Below, one piece after another: positions 16,898 through 26,136 of a stretch of DNA of 64,000 nucleotides. The stretch is from contig NZ_FNPD01000009.1 in NCBI RefSeq assembly GCF_900107215.1, forward strand, positions 1 through 64,000. Reading direction: 5' to 3'. A program made the translations under genes and the position numbers. The stretch's first letter is position 1. Each line of letters opens with the position of its first letter. The notes beneath the pieces were generated by a model. That model was not told where the DNA came from and made no database searches. It saw nothing but the letters and a program-made list of their open reading frames with translations. Origin of the DNA: Acetomicrobium thermoterrenum DSM 13490. GTDB lineage: Bacteria; Synergistota; Synergistia; Synergistales; Acetomicrobiaceae.

Positions 16898-18069
16898 TCC
16901 ATCGCCCCCCTCATCGCAGCTACGGCATGACAACGCATGCAACGAGCTGTTCCTACGGCGCCCACTCCTTCACCAGACTTTATCTTCAAATTTACAATAT
17001 CGCTGCGCCTACAAGTCAAAACTGACAAAGCCTTTTCGAGATTGGTTTTAAAAGTATCGACATAACATCCGAGTTTAGGCAGCTGTGCTTCCAATGTCAC
17101 ATCCAGAGAAATCAGGATCCAAGCTTTTTCGAACAATAGGTGTGCTATTTCCTCGAGAATTAGAAGGCTATTAGCGTTTTTGTACCGCTCATCGGAAGAA
17201 GGGTATAGACTCCCCAAATCCGGCTCTCCGGCAGCTCCCAACAAAGCATCGGCCACTGCATGAGAAATTACGTCGCCATCGGAGTGACCATCCAACCCTA
17301 GAGGAGCACTGGGAATGAATTCCCCTGCAAGAATGAGTTTTCTCCAGGGACGTAAAGGATGAATATCAAAGCCGTGGCCAACCTTAAGGGGGCTCATGCC
17401 CTCAACAATGTTATGACAAAGCTTGAAATCGCTTTCGTAAGTTATCTTCACGTTGCTCGGCTCGCCTTCGACAAAATTTATGTGACGTCCTGCCTTTATC
17501 CACGCTTCTGCTTCGTCAAATACGCCATCTCCTACCATCTCCATGACCGAGATCAACTCCCTTCTTGAAAAAGCCTGAGGTGTCTGTGTACACCAGAGGT
17601 TCTCTCTAGAGACTGGCACGATTTCTCCTCCTTCGGAAACCCTCTTTAACGAATCCCTTATGGGAATTAAGGGGATAACACCGGCTTCCGGAGATAGGGC
17701 CGATATAACTTTTTTGACTAAATTTGACGAAGCTAGGGGACGAGCTGCATCGTGAACGAGAACGTAATCGCCGTCGGAAACTTTGACGCCTAAAATTGAA
17801 GACATGGCCCTTGTATCGCCGCCATTTATGGCCTTAAAAGGCATCTTATGAGCTTGTAAAACCTCTACATGAAAAGAAAAATCATAGTCCTTTGGAAAAA
17901 CTACGACCACCTCACAAATGAGGTTCATGTCGTAAAGTTTTCTCGCCAGCTTAACACCCCATACCCACAGAGGAATGCCTCCCAAAAGCCTAAATTGCTT
18001 AAAAGGGGTGTTCATCCTGGCACCTTTTCCGGCAGCTAGTATCACGAAAGAGCAGTTTTTCAAACTCAT
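16891..18069 (-). CDS. ispDF: Bifunctional IspD/IspF, MEP isoprenoid pathway
   Basis: 392-residue fusion. Residues 1-230 are IspD (CDP-ME synthase: LAAGKGARM nucleotide loop, VHDAARP), and from about 231 IspF (MEcPP synthase: VGHGFDIHPL and LGLDGHSDGDVISHAVADALLGA with the metal-binding Asp and His residues). It would catalyse two non-consecutive MEP steps; the intervening kinase IspE is not in the window, while ispH is at 51578-52411. The IspF C-terminus ends in a Cys-containing GTARCMRCHAVAAMRG stretch that differs from the usual form. It overlaps the PIN-TRAM gene by one base and rlpA by 7. Confidence 0.93.
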   Translation of the reverse strand: MSLKNCSFVILAAGKGARMNTPFKQFRLLGGIPLWVWGVKLARKLYDMNLICEVVVVFPKDYDFSFHVEVLQAHKMPFKAINGGDTRAMSSILGVKVSDGDYVLVHDAARPLASSNLVKKVISALSPEAGVIPLIPIRDSLKRVSEGGEIVPVSRENLWCTQTPQAFSRRELISVMEMVGDGVFDEAEAWIKAGRHINFVEGEPSNVKITYESDFKLCHNIVEGMSPLKVGHGFDIHPLRPWRKLILAGEFIPSAPLGLDGHSDGDVISHAVADALLGAAGEPDLGSLYPSSDERYKNANSLLILEEIAHLLFEKAWILISLDVTLEAQLPKLGCYVDTFKTNLEKALSVLTCRRSDIVNLKIKSGEGVGAVGTARCMRCHAVAAMRGAMEW

Positions 18070-19193
18070 CAGCTCGTCACTCGTCTCACTCTGCCGAATA
18101 TCATTCTCCCGGCAGAGGTTTGTAATAATGACGTTATAACTACCTCAACCCTTTTTCCAATATATTTTTCTCCATCTTCTACTACCAACATCGTTCCGTC
18201 GGTGAGATAAGCCACTCCCTGATTGGGCTCTTTTCCTTCTTTAATAACATCTACCTCAAGAGTTTCTCCTGGTATCAAAACCGGTTTAAGCGCATTGGCT
18301 AGATCATTAACATTTAAAACGTCAAGTCCCTGTATGCTTGCAATTTTGTTCAAATTATAATCAGTAGTAATTATCTTTGCCTTCAATTTTTTGGCCAGCT
18401 CGATCAAACCCTCATCGACAGTATCAACTTTCAGCTCTTTTAAAGGCTGTTCCAATATTTCGAGCTTGAAGTTGGGCAATTTTTGGAGTTCCTCGACAAC
18501 TTCCATTCCCCTTCTCCCCTTTGCCCTCCTTAACGGATCCGTCGAATCTGCAATTGCTTGGAGTTCCAACAAAACAAACCCGGGAATGCACATAACGCCT
18601 TCTATAAATCCGACTTTTGCTATATCCAATATTCTGCCATCTATTAACGCGCTCGTATCAAGCAATTTAATGCTGTCATGGTCAAACTCCTCGCGCATTT
18701 TTTTGCCCTTTAAATGAAGCCTGTCCCTTAGAAGTTCAAAGGACGACCACATGCTGATGATTTCATCTTTTCTTTTTAAAAAGAGGATCAAACCCACATA
18801 ACCTAATACTACATTCAAGAGAATTGCCAAATAAAATCCCAAATTCGGGATTGAAGATAGGGGCATGGCCAATAGATTTGCTACAATCAAACCTATAATT
18901 AAGCCTAAGATTGCAACGAACAAATCCTGCCATGCGAAAGTCTGCAAAGATCTTTCGAATATGATACCAATTCGGGCAATTCCTCGAACGAACAGGGGGG
19001 CAAGCAAATAGCCCAGAAGAGCGGGAATCATTATAACAAACCCCCACATCGCCATGCCCCAAATCCACGCACTTGTTGGCCACCACGAACTGGATGATAG
19101 ATATTGTGCCAGTTGATATCCTGCTATGACGCCTAATATGCTGAGAATAGTTCTAGCTATTATGTTGACAAGTCGTCCCATGCCTTCTTGCAT
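18069..19193 (-). CDS. Membrane-anchored PIN-TRAM domain protein (YacL-like)
   Basis: 374 residues: four hydrophobic segments over the first ~150, then a PIN nuclease-like domain with acidic residues in LDTSALIDGRI and TTDYNLNK, then a C-terminal TRAM domain (about 310-370; LIPGETLEVDVIKEG, QGVAYLTDGTMLVV). This is the architecture of Bacillus YacL, a putative membrane-bound RNase or RNA-binding protein of unknown target. I place the start at the ATG at 19193, which follows AGGAGG by 9 bases; an upstream start at 19253 would overlap recR further without a Shine-Dalgarno. Confidence 0.87.
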   Translation of the reverse strand: MQEGMGRLVNIIARTILSILGVIAGYQLAQYLSSSSWWPTSAWIWGMAMWGFVIMIPALLGYLLAPLFVRGIARIGIIFERSLQTFAWQDLFVAILGLIIGLIVANLLAMPLSSIPNLGFYLAILLNVVLGYVGLILFLKRKDEIISMWSSFELLRDRLHLKGKKMREEFDHDSIKLLDTSALIDGRILDIAKVGFIEGVMCIPGFVLLELQAIADSTDPLRRAKGRRGMEVVEELQKLPNFKLEILEQPLKELKVDTVDEGLIELAKKLKAKIITTDYNLNKIASIQGLDVLNVNDLANALKPVLIPGETLEVDVIKEGKEPNQGVAYLTDGTMLVVEDGEKYIGKRVEVVITSLLQTSAGRMIFGRVRRVTS

Positions 19194-19209
19194 ATAAACG
19201 TACCTCCTC

Positions 19210-19827
19210 TTACTGTCTGCCTTCGCCTCTTTTGATGTATGTCCTTGCTTCAAGGGCGGCGTGCAGGGTCGTCCTATCAGCGAAACTTACACTACCACCG
19301 ACAGGTAGGCCATACGATAATCTGCTAACTGTTACGGGCAGGGGCTCCATGATCTTAGATATCAAATTCATTGTTAACTCTCCTTCGACCTTGGGACTAA
19401 AGGCTAATATGACCTCCTTAACCTCTTCTTCAGAAACCCTTTTCACCAAGCGCTCTAAAACTTGAGGGACTATTTCCTCATCGTCTAAAGGAGAATATAG
19501 CGATCCCAATACGAAGTAAAGTCCGTTATATATGCCCGCCTGTTCGATTGTAATGAGATCCTCGACCGATTCTACGATACATATGGTCGACTTATCCCTG
19601 AAGGGATCACAACATATAGAACATGGGTCCTCATCAGTTATATTGCCACACCTGCTGCAGGGATGGAGTAAGGAATTGCATTTTGCAATACACTCAGCCA
19701 ATGATTCAGAAAAGCTTTTGGGCTGCTGTAATAAAAATAGCACCATCCTCCTCGCGCTTTTCTCGCCAATTCCGGGAAATCTCTCAAATAGACGTATTAA
19801 ATCCTCCAATGCCTTTGCCAAAGCCAA
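19210..19827 (-). CDS. recR: Recombination mediator RecR
   Basis: 205-residue DNA-repair protein that with RecF/RecO loads RecA at gaps. It has an N-terminal helix-hairpin-helix (FPGIGEKSARRM), a four-cysteine zinc site (CSRCGNITDEDPCSIC) and a Toprim domain (CIVESVEDLITIE to SYGLPVGGSV). Start is TTG at 19827 behind AGGTGA. It follows ybaB by 23 bases, the common ybaB-recR pair. Confidence 0.95.
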   Translation of the reverse strand: MALAKALEDLIRLFERFPGIGEKSARRMVLFLLQQPKSFSESLAECIAKCNSLLHPCSRCGNITDEDPCSICCDPFRDKSTICIVESVEDLITIEQAGIYNGLYFVLGSLYSPLDDEEIVPQVLERLVKRVSEEEVKEVILAFSPKVEGELTMNLISKIMEPLPVTVSRLSYGLPVGGSVSFADRTTLHAALEARTYIKRGEGRQ

Positions 19828-19850
19828 TTAGGTCACCTGCTTCACAAAAA

Positions 19851-20159
19851 CTACATGAGCCCCGGCATGCCAAAACCTGCGCCAAACTTGCTGAGTCTTT
19901 CGTTAGCCAACTCCTTGCTCTTTCGTTGAGCGTCATTAATGGCCGCCAATATCAAATCTTCCAGCATCTCTACGTCTTCGGGATCGACGACATCCGGTTC
20001 GATGGATATGGAAAGGAAATCGCCCTGTCCGTTGCACTTTACCTTTACCACTCCTCCACCGCTTTCGCCTTCGACAACTTCCTTCGCGAGTTCCTCTTGA
20101 ATCTTCATCATCTGTGCTTGCATTTTCTGAGCCTGTTTCATGATTTTGTCCATATTCAT
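19851..20159 (-). CDS. Nucleoid-associated protein, YbaB/EbfC family
   Basis: 102-residue dimeric DNA-binding protein. The N-terminal KIMKQAQKMQAQMMKIQEEL helix and the VKVKCNGQGDFLSISIEP strand region are typical. ATG 20159 follows AAAGGAGG. It sits 2 bases after the V-ATPase D subunit and directly before recR, linking the ATPase operon with repair genes. Confidence 0.93.
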   Translation of the reverse strand: MNMDKIMKQAQKMQAQMMKIQEELAKEVVEGESGGGVVKVKCNGQGDFLSISIEPDVVDPEDVEMLEDLILAAINDAQRKSKELANERLSKFGAGFGMPGLM

Positions 20160-20161
20160 AA

Positions 20162-20791
20162 CTAATTACCTCCTTTAAGTTCTCTTTTTTTCATCCAACT
20201 TTTCGTGACAAAGCGTTCTTGTCTTTCTCTTTCATTTAAGTAAAAAACTATCTGCCGTCTTTCCGCTTCAAGCTGTGGTATTAGGTTTTGTTCCATAGTG
20301 TTTATCTTCAAAAGCGTTTTTTTTAACTCCCTCTCAAGCGATCTCAATTTTACATGTAAATTTATATACTCCCAAAGCAGTTCTTTGGCCTCCGCCAGAT
20401 CTTGTATCAATAAATCCACATAAAGGGAAAATAACATGGGATCGTAAAGTTGTGAAGTTGCCGGGAACCCGCCACTGGGGAAAAACGAAGGGTATTTGCA
20501 TCCCATCGCTTGATTAATGCTCCTATCAACCTTATTTAAGGGTATGCTTATTCCAAGGAGCGATATGGAAGCCTCTCCATCGTGCAATCTGGCCAATGCA
20601 TAGGAAGAATATATTTTTGCACAACTTTTTAAAAATGTCTCCCTTACCTCTCTGAATTTCTTCCTGTCGCTTTCAATCATTTGCAAAAGGGCATCCCTTT
20701 TTTTCTCAAGGATCTCCTTCCCTTTTTTCATTGATGAAATGGTTCGTTTAAGCTCTAACAATTGATCCCTGGTCGGCGGCCTTCGGCTCAT
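20162..20791 (-). CDS. ntpD: V-type ATP synthase subunit D (central stalk)
   Basis: 209-residue rotor-axle subunit forming a long antiparallel coiled coil. The N-terminal PPTRDQLLELKRTISSMKKG helix and the C-terminal helix with QRKIVFYL-like QLEAERRQIVFYL are family hallmarks. It overlaps ntpB by 4 bases (ATGA). Confidence 0.92.
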   Translation of the reverse strand: MSRRPPTRDQLLELKRTISSMKKGKEILEKKRDALLQMIESDRKKFREVRETFLKSCAKIYSSYALARLHDGEASISLLGISIPLNKVDRSINQAMGCKYPSFFPSGGFPATSQLYDPMLFSLYVDLLIQDLAEAKELLWEYINLHVKLRSLERELKKTLLKINTMEQNLIPQLEAERRQIVFYLNERERQERFVTKSWMKKRELKGGN

Positions 20792-22188
20792 GCCTTTGTT
20801 CCCCTTTTAAGCATCACTTCATCTATGAGATTTACAGGCAATCGATGAAGTTCGTCTTTGGGTAAAGTCAAGAGACAATTCCATGCATGTTCCAATGTTT
20901 CATCTAGGCTTCGACGTCTCTCCCCTTGATTTACAAATTCAGATTCAAATTTCTCTCCGAAACTTAAATACGACATCTCCGTAGGCGTGAGTCCCTCTTC
21001 GCCAATAATGGTTTTTAGTCTGACAAGATCCTTAAAATGCCCATATGCTGCATAGAGCTGGTCGGATAGGGCGCGATGTTCCGGAACGGTCGAGCCCTCC
21101 CCTATACCCTTGTTCATTAACCTGCTCAAACTAGATAATACATCTATGGGAGGATATATCCCCTTGCCGTGAAGTTCTCTGTCCATGACGATTTGCCCTT
21201 CGGTTATATATCCTGTCAAATCCGGTACGGGGTGGGTCAAATCATCATCTGGCATTGTAACGATAGGTATTTGTGTAATGCTGCCTTTGATGCCTGATAT
21301 ACAACCTGCTCGCTCGTAAATGCTTGCTAAATCAGAATACATATAAGAAGGAAATCCCCTACGTCCCGGTATTTCTTCTCGTGCTGAACTTATCTCCCTT
21401 AGGGCTTCACAATAATGTAACATATCGGTCAGAACTACAAGGACATCGTATCCCTTCTCAAAAGCAAAATACTCTGCCACTGTCAAGGCCATTCTGGGGG
21501 TTAATATCCTCTCAATTGAAGGATCTCCCGCCAGATTAAAGAAAAACACGCCTCTATATATGGAGCCGCTCTCACGAAAGGCTTCCCTAAAATAAGATGC
21601 TTCTCTTTGCGTTATGCCCAAAGCAGCAAATACTACCATAAATGGCGACGAATCCGCAGAGGTCGCAGGCGTTCGAGCGTACTTTACTATCTGGGCCGCT
21701 AATTTATCGGCTGGTAATCCGCTCCCCGTAAAAATGGGAAGTTTTTGCCCTTTAACTAAGGTATTCATCAAATCAATTGTCGATATCCCAGTCTCGATAA
21801 ATTCATGGGGGCTTTTGCGACGCCAAGGATTTATAGCATTGCCCTGGATCGGGGCCCATTTTTCGATACATGATATAGGGCCTTCTCCATCTATAGGCAT
21901 TGCTCTGCCGTTTAACATGCGCCCCTGAAGAGCTATACCTAAAGGAATCTTTACGACATCTCTTTCTAGCCATACTACCGTATTATTTGGTGCTAGCCCC
22001 ATCGTTTCGCCAAAGACCTGGATGACGCATAAGTCATCGACAATTTGCAGTATTTGACCGTAATCTTCTCCAAAGTTGGACTCTATCTTTACTATTTCCC
22101 CTATACCGCCTCTCGCAACCTTGCTCACAAAAAGAAGGGGCCCTGCTATCTTTTCAATGGTCTTGTAGCCTTCTTTTAAAAGCTTCAT
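20788..22188 (-). CDS. ntpB: V-type ATP synthase subunit B (regulatory)
   Basis: About 466 residues. Non-catalytic nucleotide-site subunit of the V1 head: SGLPADKLAAQIV stands where the A subunit has a P-loop, and QIPIVTMPDDDLTHPVPDLTGYITEG is diagnostic. The ATG at 22188 gives the family-like N-terminus (MKLLKEGYKTIEKIAGPL); an ATG at 22206 directly after the ntpA stop has no Shine-Dalgarno. It acts with ntpA in the hexameric head. Confidence 0.95.
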   Translation of the reverse strand: MKLLKEGYKTIEKIAGPLLFVSKVARGGIGEIVKIESNFGEDYGQILQIVDDLCVIQVFGETMGLAPNNTVVWLERDVVKIPLGIALQGRMLNGRAMPIDGEGPISCIEKWAPIQGNAINPWRRKSPHEFIETGISTIDLMNTLVKGQKLPIFTGSGLPADKLAAQIVKYARTPATSADSSPFMVVFAALGITQREASYFREAFRESGSIYRGVFFFNLAGDPSIERILTPRMALTVAEYFAFEKGYDVLVVLTDMLHYCEALREISSAREEIPGRRGFPSYMYSDLASIYERAGCISGIKGSITQIPIVTMPDDDLTHPVPDLTGYITEGQIVMDRELHGKGIYPPIDVLSSLSRLMNKGIGEGSTVPEHRALSDQLYAAYGHFKDLVRLKTIIGEEGLTPTEMSYLSFGEKFESEFVNQGERRRSLDETLEHAWNCLLTLPKDELHRLPVNLIDEVMLKRGTKA

Positions 22189-22206
22189 CGTCACTACACC
22201 CTTCAT

Positions 22207-23961
22207 CTATATAAGATCTGATAGCTCCTCTTTCAGCTTTGTAATATATGAAATCAAGCTGGTTTCGTAATCTTCAGCATTTTGAGATCTTAATTTCATT
22301 AAGTCCGCAACAAAAGCAAATTGAGAATCTATCTGTTCGAACAACGCCCCGCTATTAAGAGCCCATCTTATCTCTTCATCTAACAACTTTAAAGTGTTTA
22401 ACATAACAAGCTGCCTGTTAGGATCGCAATAGGCGTCGTTCGAATCAAAGGCGTTCTGCTGCAGATAGAATATGTTTATCAGCTCCGACAATTTAAGTAT
22501 CCACTTTTCCTCCTCGGTAAGCCCGTCTCTGCCCACGATCTGAACCATCTCCTGCAAAGACTTGCCGTCATGTAATATATTGAGAGCAAATTCTCGCAAG
22601 GGCACCCAATTTTCGGATATTTCCCTTGTAAAATAACGATCTAGGTTCTCGTGATATAAAGAGTAACTTTGAGCCCAATTGATGGATGGAAAATGCCTTT
22701 TTGTAGCCAGCCCCTTATCCAGAGCCCAGAAACACCCTGAAAGGCGTAACCCTGATTGCGTAACAGGCTCGGAAAAGTCGCCTCCCGGGGGTGATATAGC
22801 GTTTATGACGGATATTGAACCGTTGCGCTGAGGGCTGCCAAGGGGCACCACATTTCCGGCACGTTCATAGTAACGGGCCAACCTAGAGGCTAAATAGGCG
22901 GGATATCCCTCTTCTCCCGGCATTTCTTCAAGTCGGCCTGAAATTTCTCTCAACGCTTCAGCCCACCTGCTGATGGAATCCGCGATAATTGCCACATTGT
23001 ATCCCATATCGCGATAATATTCGGCGATTGTCATTCCCAGGTATATACTCGCCTCCCTTGCGGCAACTGGCATATTGGACGTATTTGCGATCAGTATCAT
23101 TCTGTCCATCAGTGGGATTCCCCTGCGTACATCCGTTAACGAAGGGAACTCCTCTAGAACTTCCGTCATCTCGTTACCGCGTTCCCCACAGCCAATGTAA
23201 ATCACTATGTCCGCATTGGCCCATCTTGCTATGGATTGCTGTGTAACTGTTTTGCCTGTCCCAAATCCACCAGGAATCACAGCTGTTCCCCCCAAAGCGA
23301 GAGGAAAAAAAACGTCCAATATGCGAGTCCCCGTCAAGAACGGCTTGTCTAAATCGAGTTTTCTGCCGACATTTCGGGGTGTTCTTATATTCCACCGCTG
23401 AGACATCTTAACTGTCGTTTCACCGATTTTACATATTACATCGTCCACAACATACTCGCCCTTCGGTGCTATCCAACTGATCGTGCTGTTTTTGCCCCTA
23501 AAAGCCAAGGGGGCCATTATAAAATGTTTAATGCCCTTTTCTTCAACTTCTCCCAATATATCCCCTGGTCCAACGTCATCTCCCCTCTGCAGGCGGGGTA
23601 TAAAATACCACTTTTCGCTGTCGTCTACGGCATCGATATGCGTGCCTCTGGATATATAGGGCGACTTTTTGCCAAGCCTTTCAAGAGGACGTCCTATGCC
23701 GTCTAATACCTGTCCCAATAACCCGGGGCCTAACTTCATAGATAACAACTCTCCGGTAAATATCGTATGGTCGCCAATTTGAAGGCCCGTAGTATCCTCA
23801 TATACTTGAATATCAGCGACATCCCTTCTGACGCGTACCACTTCGCCAAGCAACCTTTCGCTGCCTACATACACAACTTCATATATGGAGGTATTGGGAA
23901 AACACGTAGATGTGACGACTGAACCGGAAATTCCCTTAATATATCCCCTATTGTCCTGCAA
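22207..23961 (-). CDS. ntpA: V-type ATP synthase subunit A (catalytic)
   Basis: 584-residue catalytic subunit. The Walker A is GGFGTGKTVTQQ, followed by CGERGNEMTEVL with the catalytic Glu; the non-homologous region typical of A subunits is present (about 110-190). MPGEEGYPAYLASRLARYYERAG is a signature. TTG start at 23961 behind GGGGAGAG, overlapping ntpF by 14 bases. It converts ATP hydrolysis into ion pumping, or the reverse, with the membrane sector encoded upstream. Confidence 0.96.
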   Translation of the reverse strand: MQDNRGYIKGISGSVVTSTCFPNTSIYEVVYVGSERLLGEVVRVRRDVADIQVYEDTTGLQIGDHTIFTGELLSMKLGPGLLGQVLDGIGRPLERLGKKSPYISRGTHIDAVDDSEKWYFIPRLQRGDDVGPGDILGEVEEKGIKHFIMAPLAFRGKNSTISWIAPKGEYVVDDVICKIGETTVKMSQRWNIRTPRNVGRKLDLDKPFLTGTRILDVFFPLALGGTAVIPGGFGTGKTVTQQSIARWANADIVIYIGCGERGNEMTEVLEEFPSLTDVRRGIPLMDRMILIANTSNMPVAAREASIYLGMTIAEYYRDMGYNVAIIADSISRWAEALREISGRLEEMPGEEGYPAYLASRLARYYERAGNVVPLGSPQRNGSISVINAISPPGGDFSEPVTQSGLRLSGCFWALDKGLATKRHFPSINWAQSYSLYHENLDRYFTREISENWVPLREFALNILHDGKSLQEMVQIVGRDGLTEEEKWILKLSELINIFYLQQNAFDSNDAYCDPNRQLVMLNTLKLLDEEIRWALNSGALFEQIDSQFAFVADLMKLRSQNAEDYETSLISYITKLKEELSDLI

Positions 23962-24238
23962 CTAGGCTCTCCCCTTCTCGTAATAACGTAGGAAATTTTA
24001 CCCATGCAGGAGCAACTGAGCGTTCTGCTAAGATTCGAAGCCTTAGTGGCATTCTGGCAAACCAATCTTCCTCCACGACGATCACAGCGAGATTCTCCGA
24101 CATGAGTTCTTTCCATATCAAATACACATCATTGGGATTCTCGCATATTACGGATCTGAAACCGAATAATCTCCATAGATCAGTAAAGATCTCCTTGCCC
24201 AAGGCGATTACTTCGAATTCATCGGTTATATCTTTCAT
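23948..24238 (-). CDS. ntpF: V-type ATP synthase subunit F
   Basis: 96-residue central-stalk subunit. Small Rossmann-like protein with a switchable C-terminus; VIALGKEIFTDLWRLFGFR and AVIVVEEDWFARMP match the family. ATG 24238 follows GGGAGG. It is placed between C and A as in most bacterial V-ATPase operons. Confidence 0.88.
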   Translation of the reverse strand: MKDITDEFEVIALGKEIFTDLWRLFGFRSVICENPNDVYLIWKELMSENLAVIVVEEDWFARMPLRLRILAERSVAPAWVKFPTLLREGESLVAGQ

Positions 24239-24263
24239 AATAATAAAATTCCTCCCAAAAAGA

Positions 24264-25301
24264 TCACTTTACAGGGATTAGCCGGCCTATGATTTCATCT
24301 GGATGTAAACCAAAGGCAATTCCTATGGCAATCATATTTAAGTTGCTCCACTCCGCCAAAGCTTTTGCAATATATCCAAAAGGAACTTCGAAACCGAGAG
24401 GATCCCTGCGAAAAAGCGATACTTGCCATATCCAAAATTCCTTTTGGAGATGCCATTGAAATTCGTGAAACGTCATAAAAGCTCCTTTGCTTATTGCCCT
24501 TCGCCATGGAGTGCCCTGTACGGCTTCAGTTATAACTTTAGCCTTTGACAAAACTTTATCGTCAATCCACGCTCCTCCTGGCAAATATCCTACGCGAGTT
24601 TCTTTCGTCTGTATCCCGGATCTTTCATGGATCCAAAGATTTAAGTTCCAAAGATCAACTAGCCTTCCCAAAAATTCTTTAGCTATTGCACCGTTTTTAT
24701 TTTGATATTTAGAAATAACGTCCTGATGGTATTTCAGATGATTTAATAGCAGTACTCTTTCGGCCTTAACCAAGTTTCCCGTACTCTGCAAAGCTACCAT
24801 AGCCTCATCTAATATCATCCCATAGGGATCACCATACAAATAAATCCATTTTCTGGCTGAGCTAATGTCATCTGCCTCCCAAACGTTCTTGAAAAAATCC
24901 CTTGAAAGATTCCCATATAAATGCCATAGGTATTCCTCCGACTGACCGCTCCTATCGCTAGCAAATCGTCTTAAAATTATGCGAAAGTTATGGAGATCTC
25001 CCCTGCTTAATACCACAGACATCAATTCATGAGGTTCTCCTTCTGCTTTTAAATGAGCTGATCTTAAACGCTTTGTTATCTCGAACATTATTGCAAGCTC
25101 GATCTTGCGCAAGGGCGAAAAAAGCGAAGAAAGTATCTGGGAACGGTAACTTTCGCTGTAACGGCCCTCTAAAAATTCTGATTCCAAAGCTTTAAAGTCG
25201 CCTCGAGCTAGGGCGCACAGCTCATCCCATTTATAAAATCTGGCCGCCCTCGCTCTGAGGGCGGCACATAAGTAGCTATAATTTTCGCTATGCCCTCTCA
25301 A
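24264..25301 (-). CDS. ntpC: V-type ATP synthase subunit C
   Basis: About 345 residues, mostly helical, with the conserved opening NYSYLCAALRARAARFY. This subunit links the rotor to the proteolipid ring. The start is a TTG at 25301, 3-4 bases after GGAGG; no ATG or GTG is available between that Shine-Dalgarno and the conserved opening, and an earlier ATG at 25403 would overlap ntpE by more than 100 bases. The overlap with ntpE is then 14 bases, consistent with translational coupling. Confidence 0.88.
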   Translation of the reverse strand: MRGHSENYSYLCAALRARAARFYKWDELCALARGDFKALESEFLEGRYSESYRSQILSSLFSPLRKIELAIMFEITKRLRSAHLKAEGEPHELMSVVLSRGDLHNFRIILRRFASDRSGQSEEYLWHLYGNLSRDFFKNVWEADDISSARKWIYLYGDPYGMILDEAMVALQSTGNLVKAERVLLLNHLKYHQDVISKYQNKNGAIAKEFLGRLVDLWNLNLWIHERSGIQTKETRVGYLPGGAWIDDKVLSKAKVITEAVQGTPWRRAISKGAFMTFHEFQWHLQKEFWIWQVSLFRRDPLGFEVPFGYIAKALAEWSNLNMIAIGIAFGLHPDEIIGRLIPVK

Positions 25302-25899
25302 TCTCCTCCAGAAGAGGAGACATGATCTCCCCAATCCTTTGTCGGACGAGGGGTGTGAGTTTTCCAAATCGACTTTTGATTGTATTTTCGACAATTCTTT
25401 CACCTTTTTCGTCGACCACTATGGGCCCTCCCCAAAAGTCGGAGTTGCCAGCGAATACTATGCTGTAAAATTTCGACAAACCTTTGGCTATCTCTTCTTC
25501 CTCCCGAGAGAGTTGAACCGTAATCTTATCGTCTGATATTGCTTCAACCGCTTCGTCGATGAGGGTTTTTAGCATCTTGGCATAATGTGATTGTTCTTTT
25601 CTGGCATCTTCCGTCCTTTGTTTGACCCTCTCTTCGATGGAACAAAAAAGTGCGTTTGCTTCTTTATTTATTATATCCTTTCCCAACTTAATTGCCTTAA
25701 GCCGAAAGAGGGTCAAACGCTCCTGTATTATCTTTGAATGAAGCTTTTCTATCTCACCCATTTGCCTTTCAAGTTCCAACATTTTAGAGGCAGCTATATC
25801 GGCCAATTCTTCCTCTATCCGTCGCTTATAGTCCTTTATGCGTTCATCATATTCCCTTTTTAGGTTTTCCTTAAATTTATTGAGTTCATTTAAATCCAT
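25288..25899 (-). CDS. ntpE: V-type ATP synthase subunit E (peripheral stalk)
   Basis: 203 residues with a long N-terminal charged coiled coil and a globular C-terminus (GGPIVVDEKGERIVENTIKSR, the typical family core). It pairs with the G/H-like subunit to form the stator. Start ATG 25899; it follows the proteolipid gene by 18 bases. Confidence 0.9.
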   Translation of the reverse strand: MDLNELNKFKENLKREYDERIKDYKRRIEEELADIAASKMLELERQMGEIEKLHSKIIQERLTLFRLKAIKLGKDIINKEANALFCSIEERVKQRTEDARKEQSHYAKMLKTLIDEAVEAISDDKITVQLSREEEEIAKGLSKFYSIVFAGNSDFWGGPIVVDEKGERIVENTIKSRFGKLTPLVRQRIGEIMSPLLEEIERA

Positions 25900-25917
25900 G
25901 GACGGCCTCTTCGGTTC

Positions 25918-26136
25918 TTATCCTAATTGCAATATCAGCATTATAGCTACAACAAAACCTAATATTACCATAGTTTCTGGAATGGCCTCAAGTATTATCA
26001 TTATGGCAGACGTTTCGGGCTTCTCCGCAACTGTCGCAGCGCCGGCACTTCCTATTTTCGCCTGAGCGTAAGCTGTAGCTAAGGCCGGAATCCCCACTGC
26101 CAACGCGGCAGCCAGCCCTATTAAGGCTTTCTCCAA
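25918..26136 (-). CDS. ntpK: V-type ATP synthase proteolipid subunit K (c subunit)
   Basis: 72 residues forming a two-helix hairpin, shorter than the four-helix Enterococcus hirae form. The ion-binding carboxylate is E54 in IPETMVILG, followed by T55; helix 1 carries Q25 in AYAQAKIG. Gln in helix 1 with Glu-Thr in helix 2 matches the ligand set of Na+-binding c subunits, so Na+ coupling is plausible but not proven. The start is a TTG at 26136 with AGGAGG 8 bases before it, lying inside the end of ntpI (16-base overlap). Confidence 0.92.
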   Translation of the reverse strand: MEKALIGLAAALAVGIPALATAYAQAKIGSAGAATVAEKPETSAIMIILEAIPETMVILGFVVAIMLILQLG

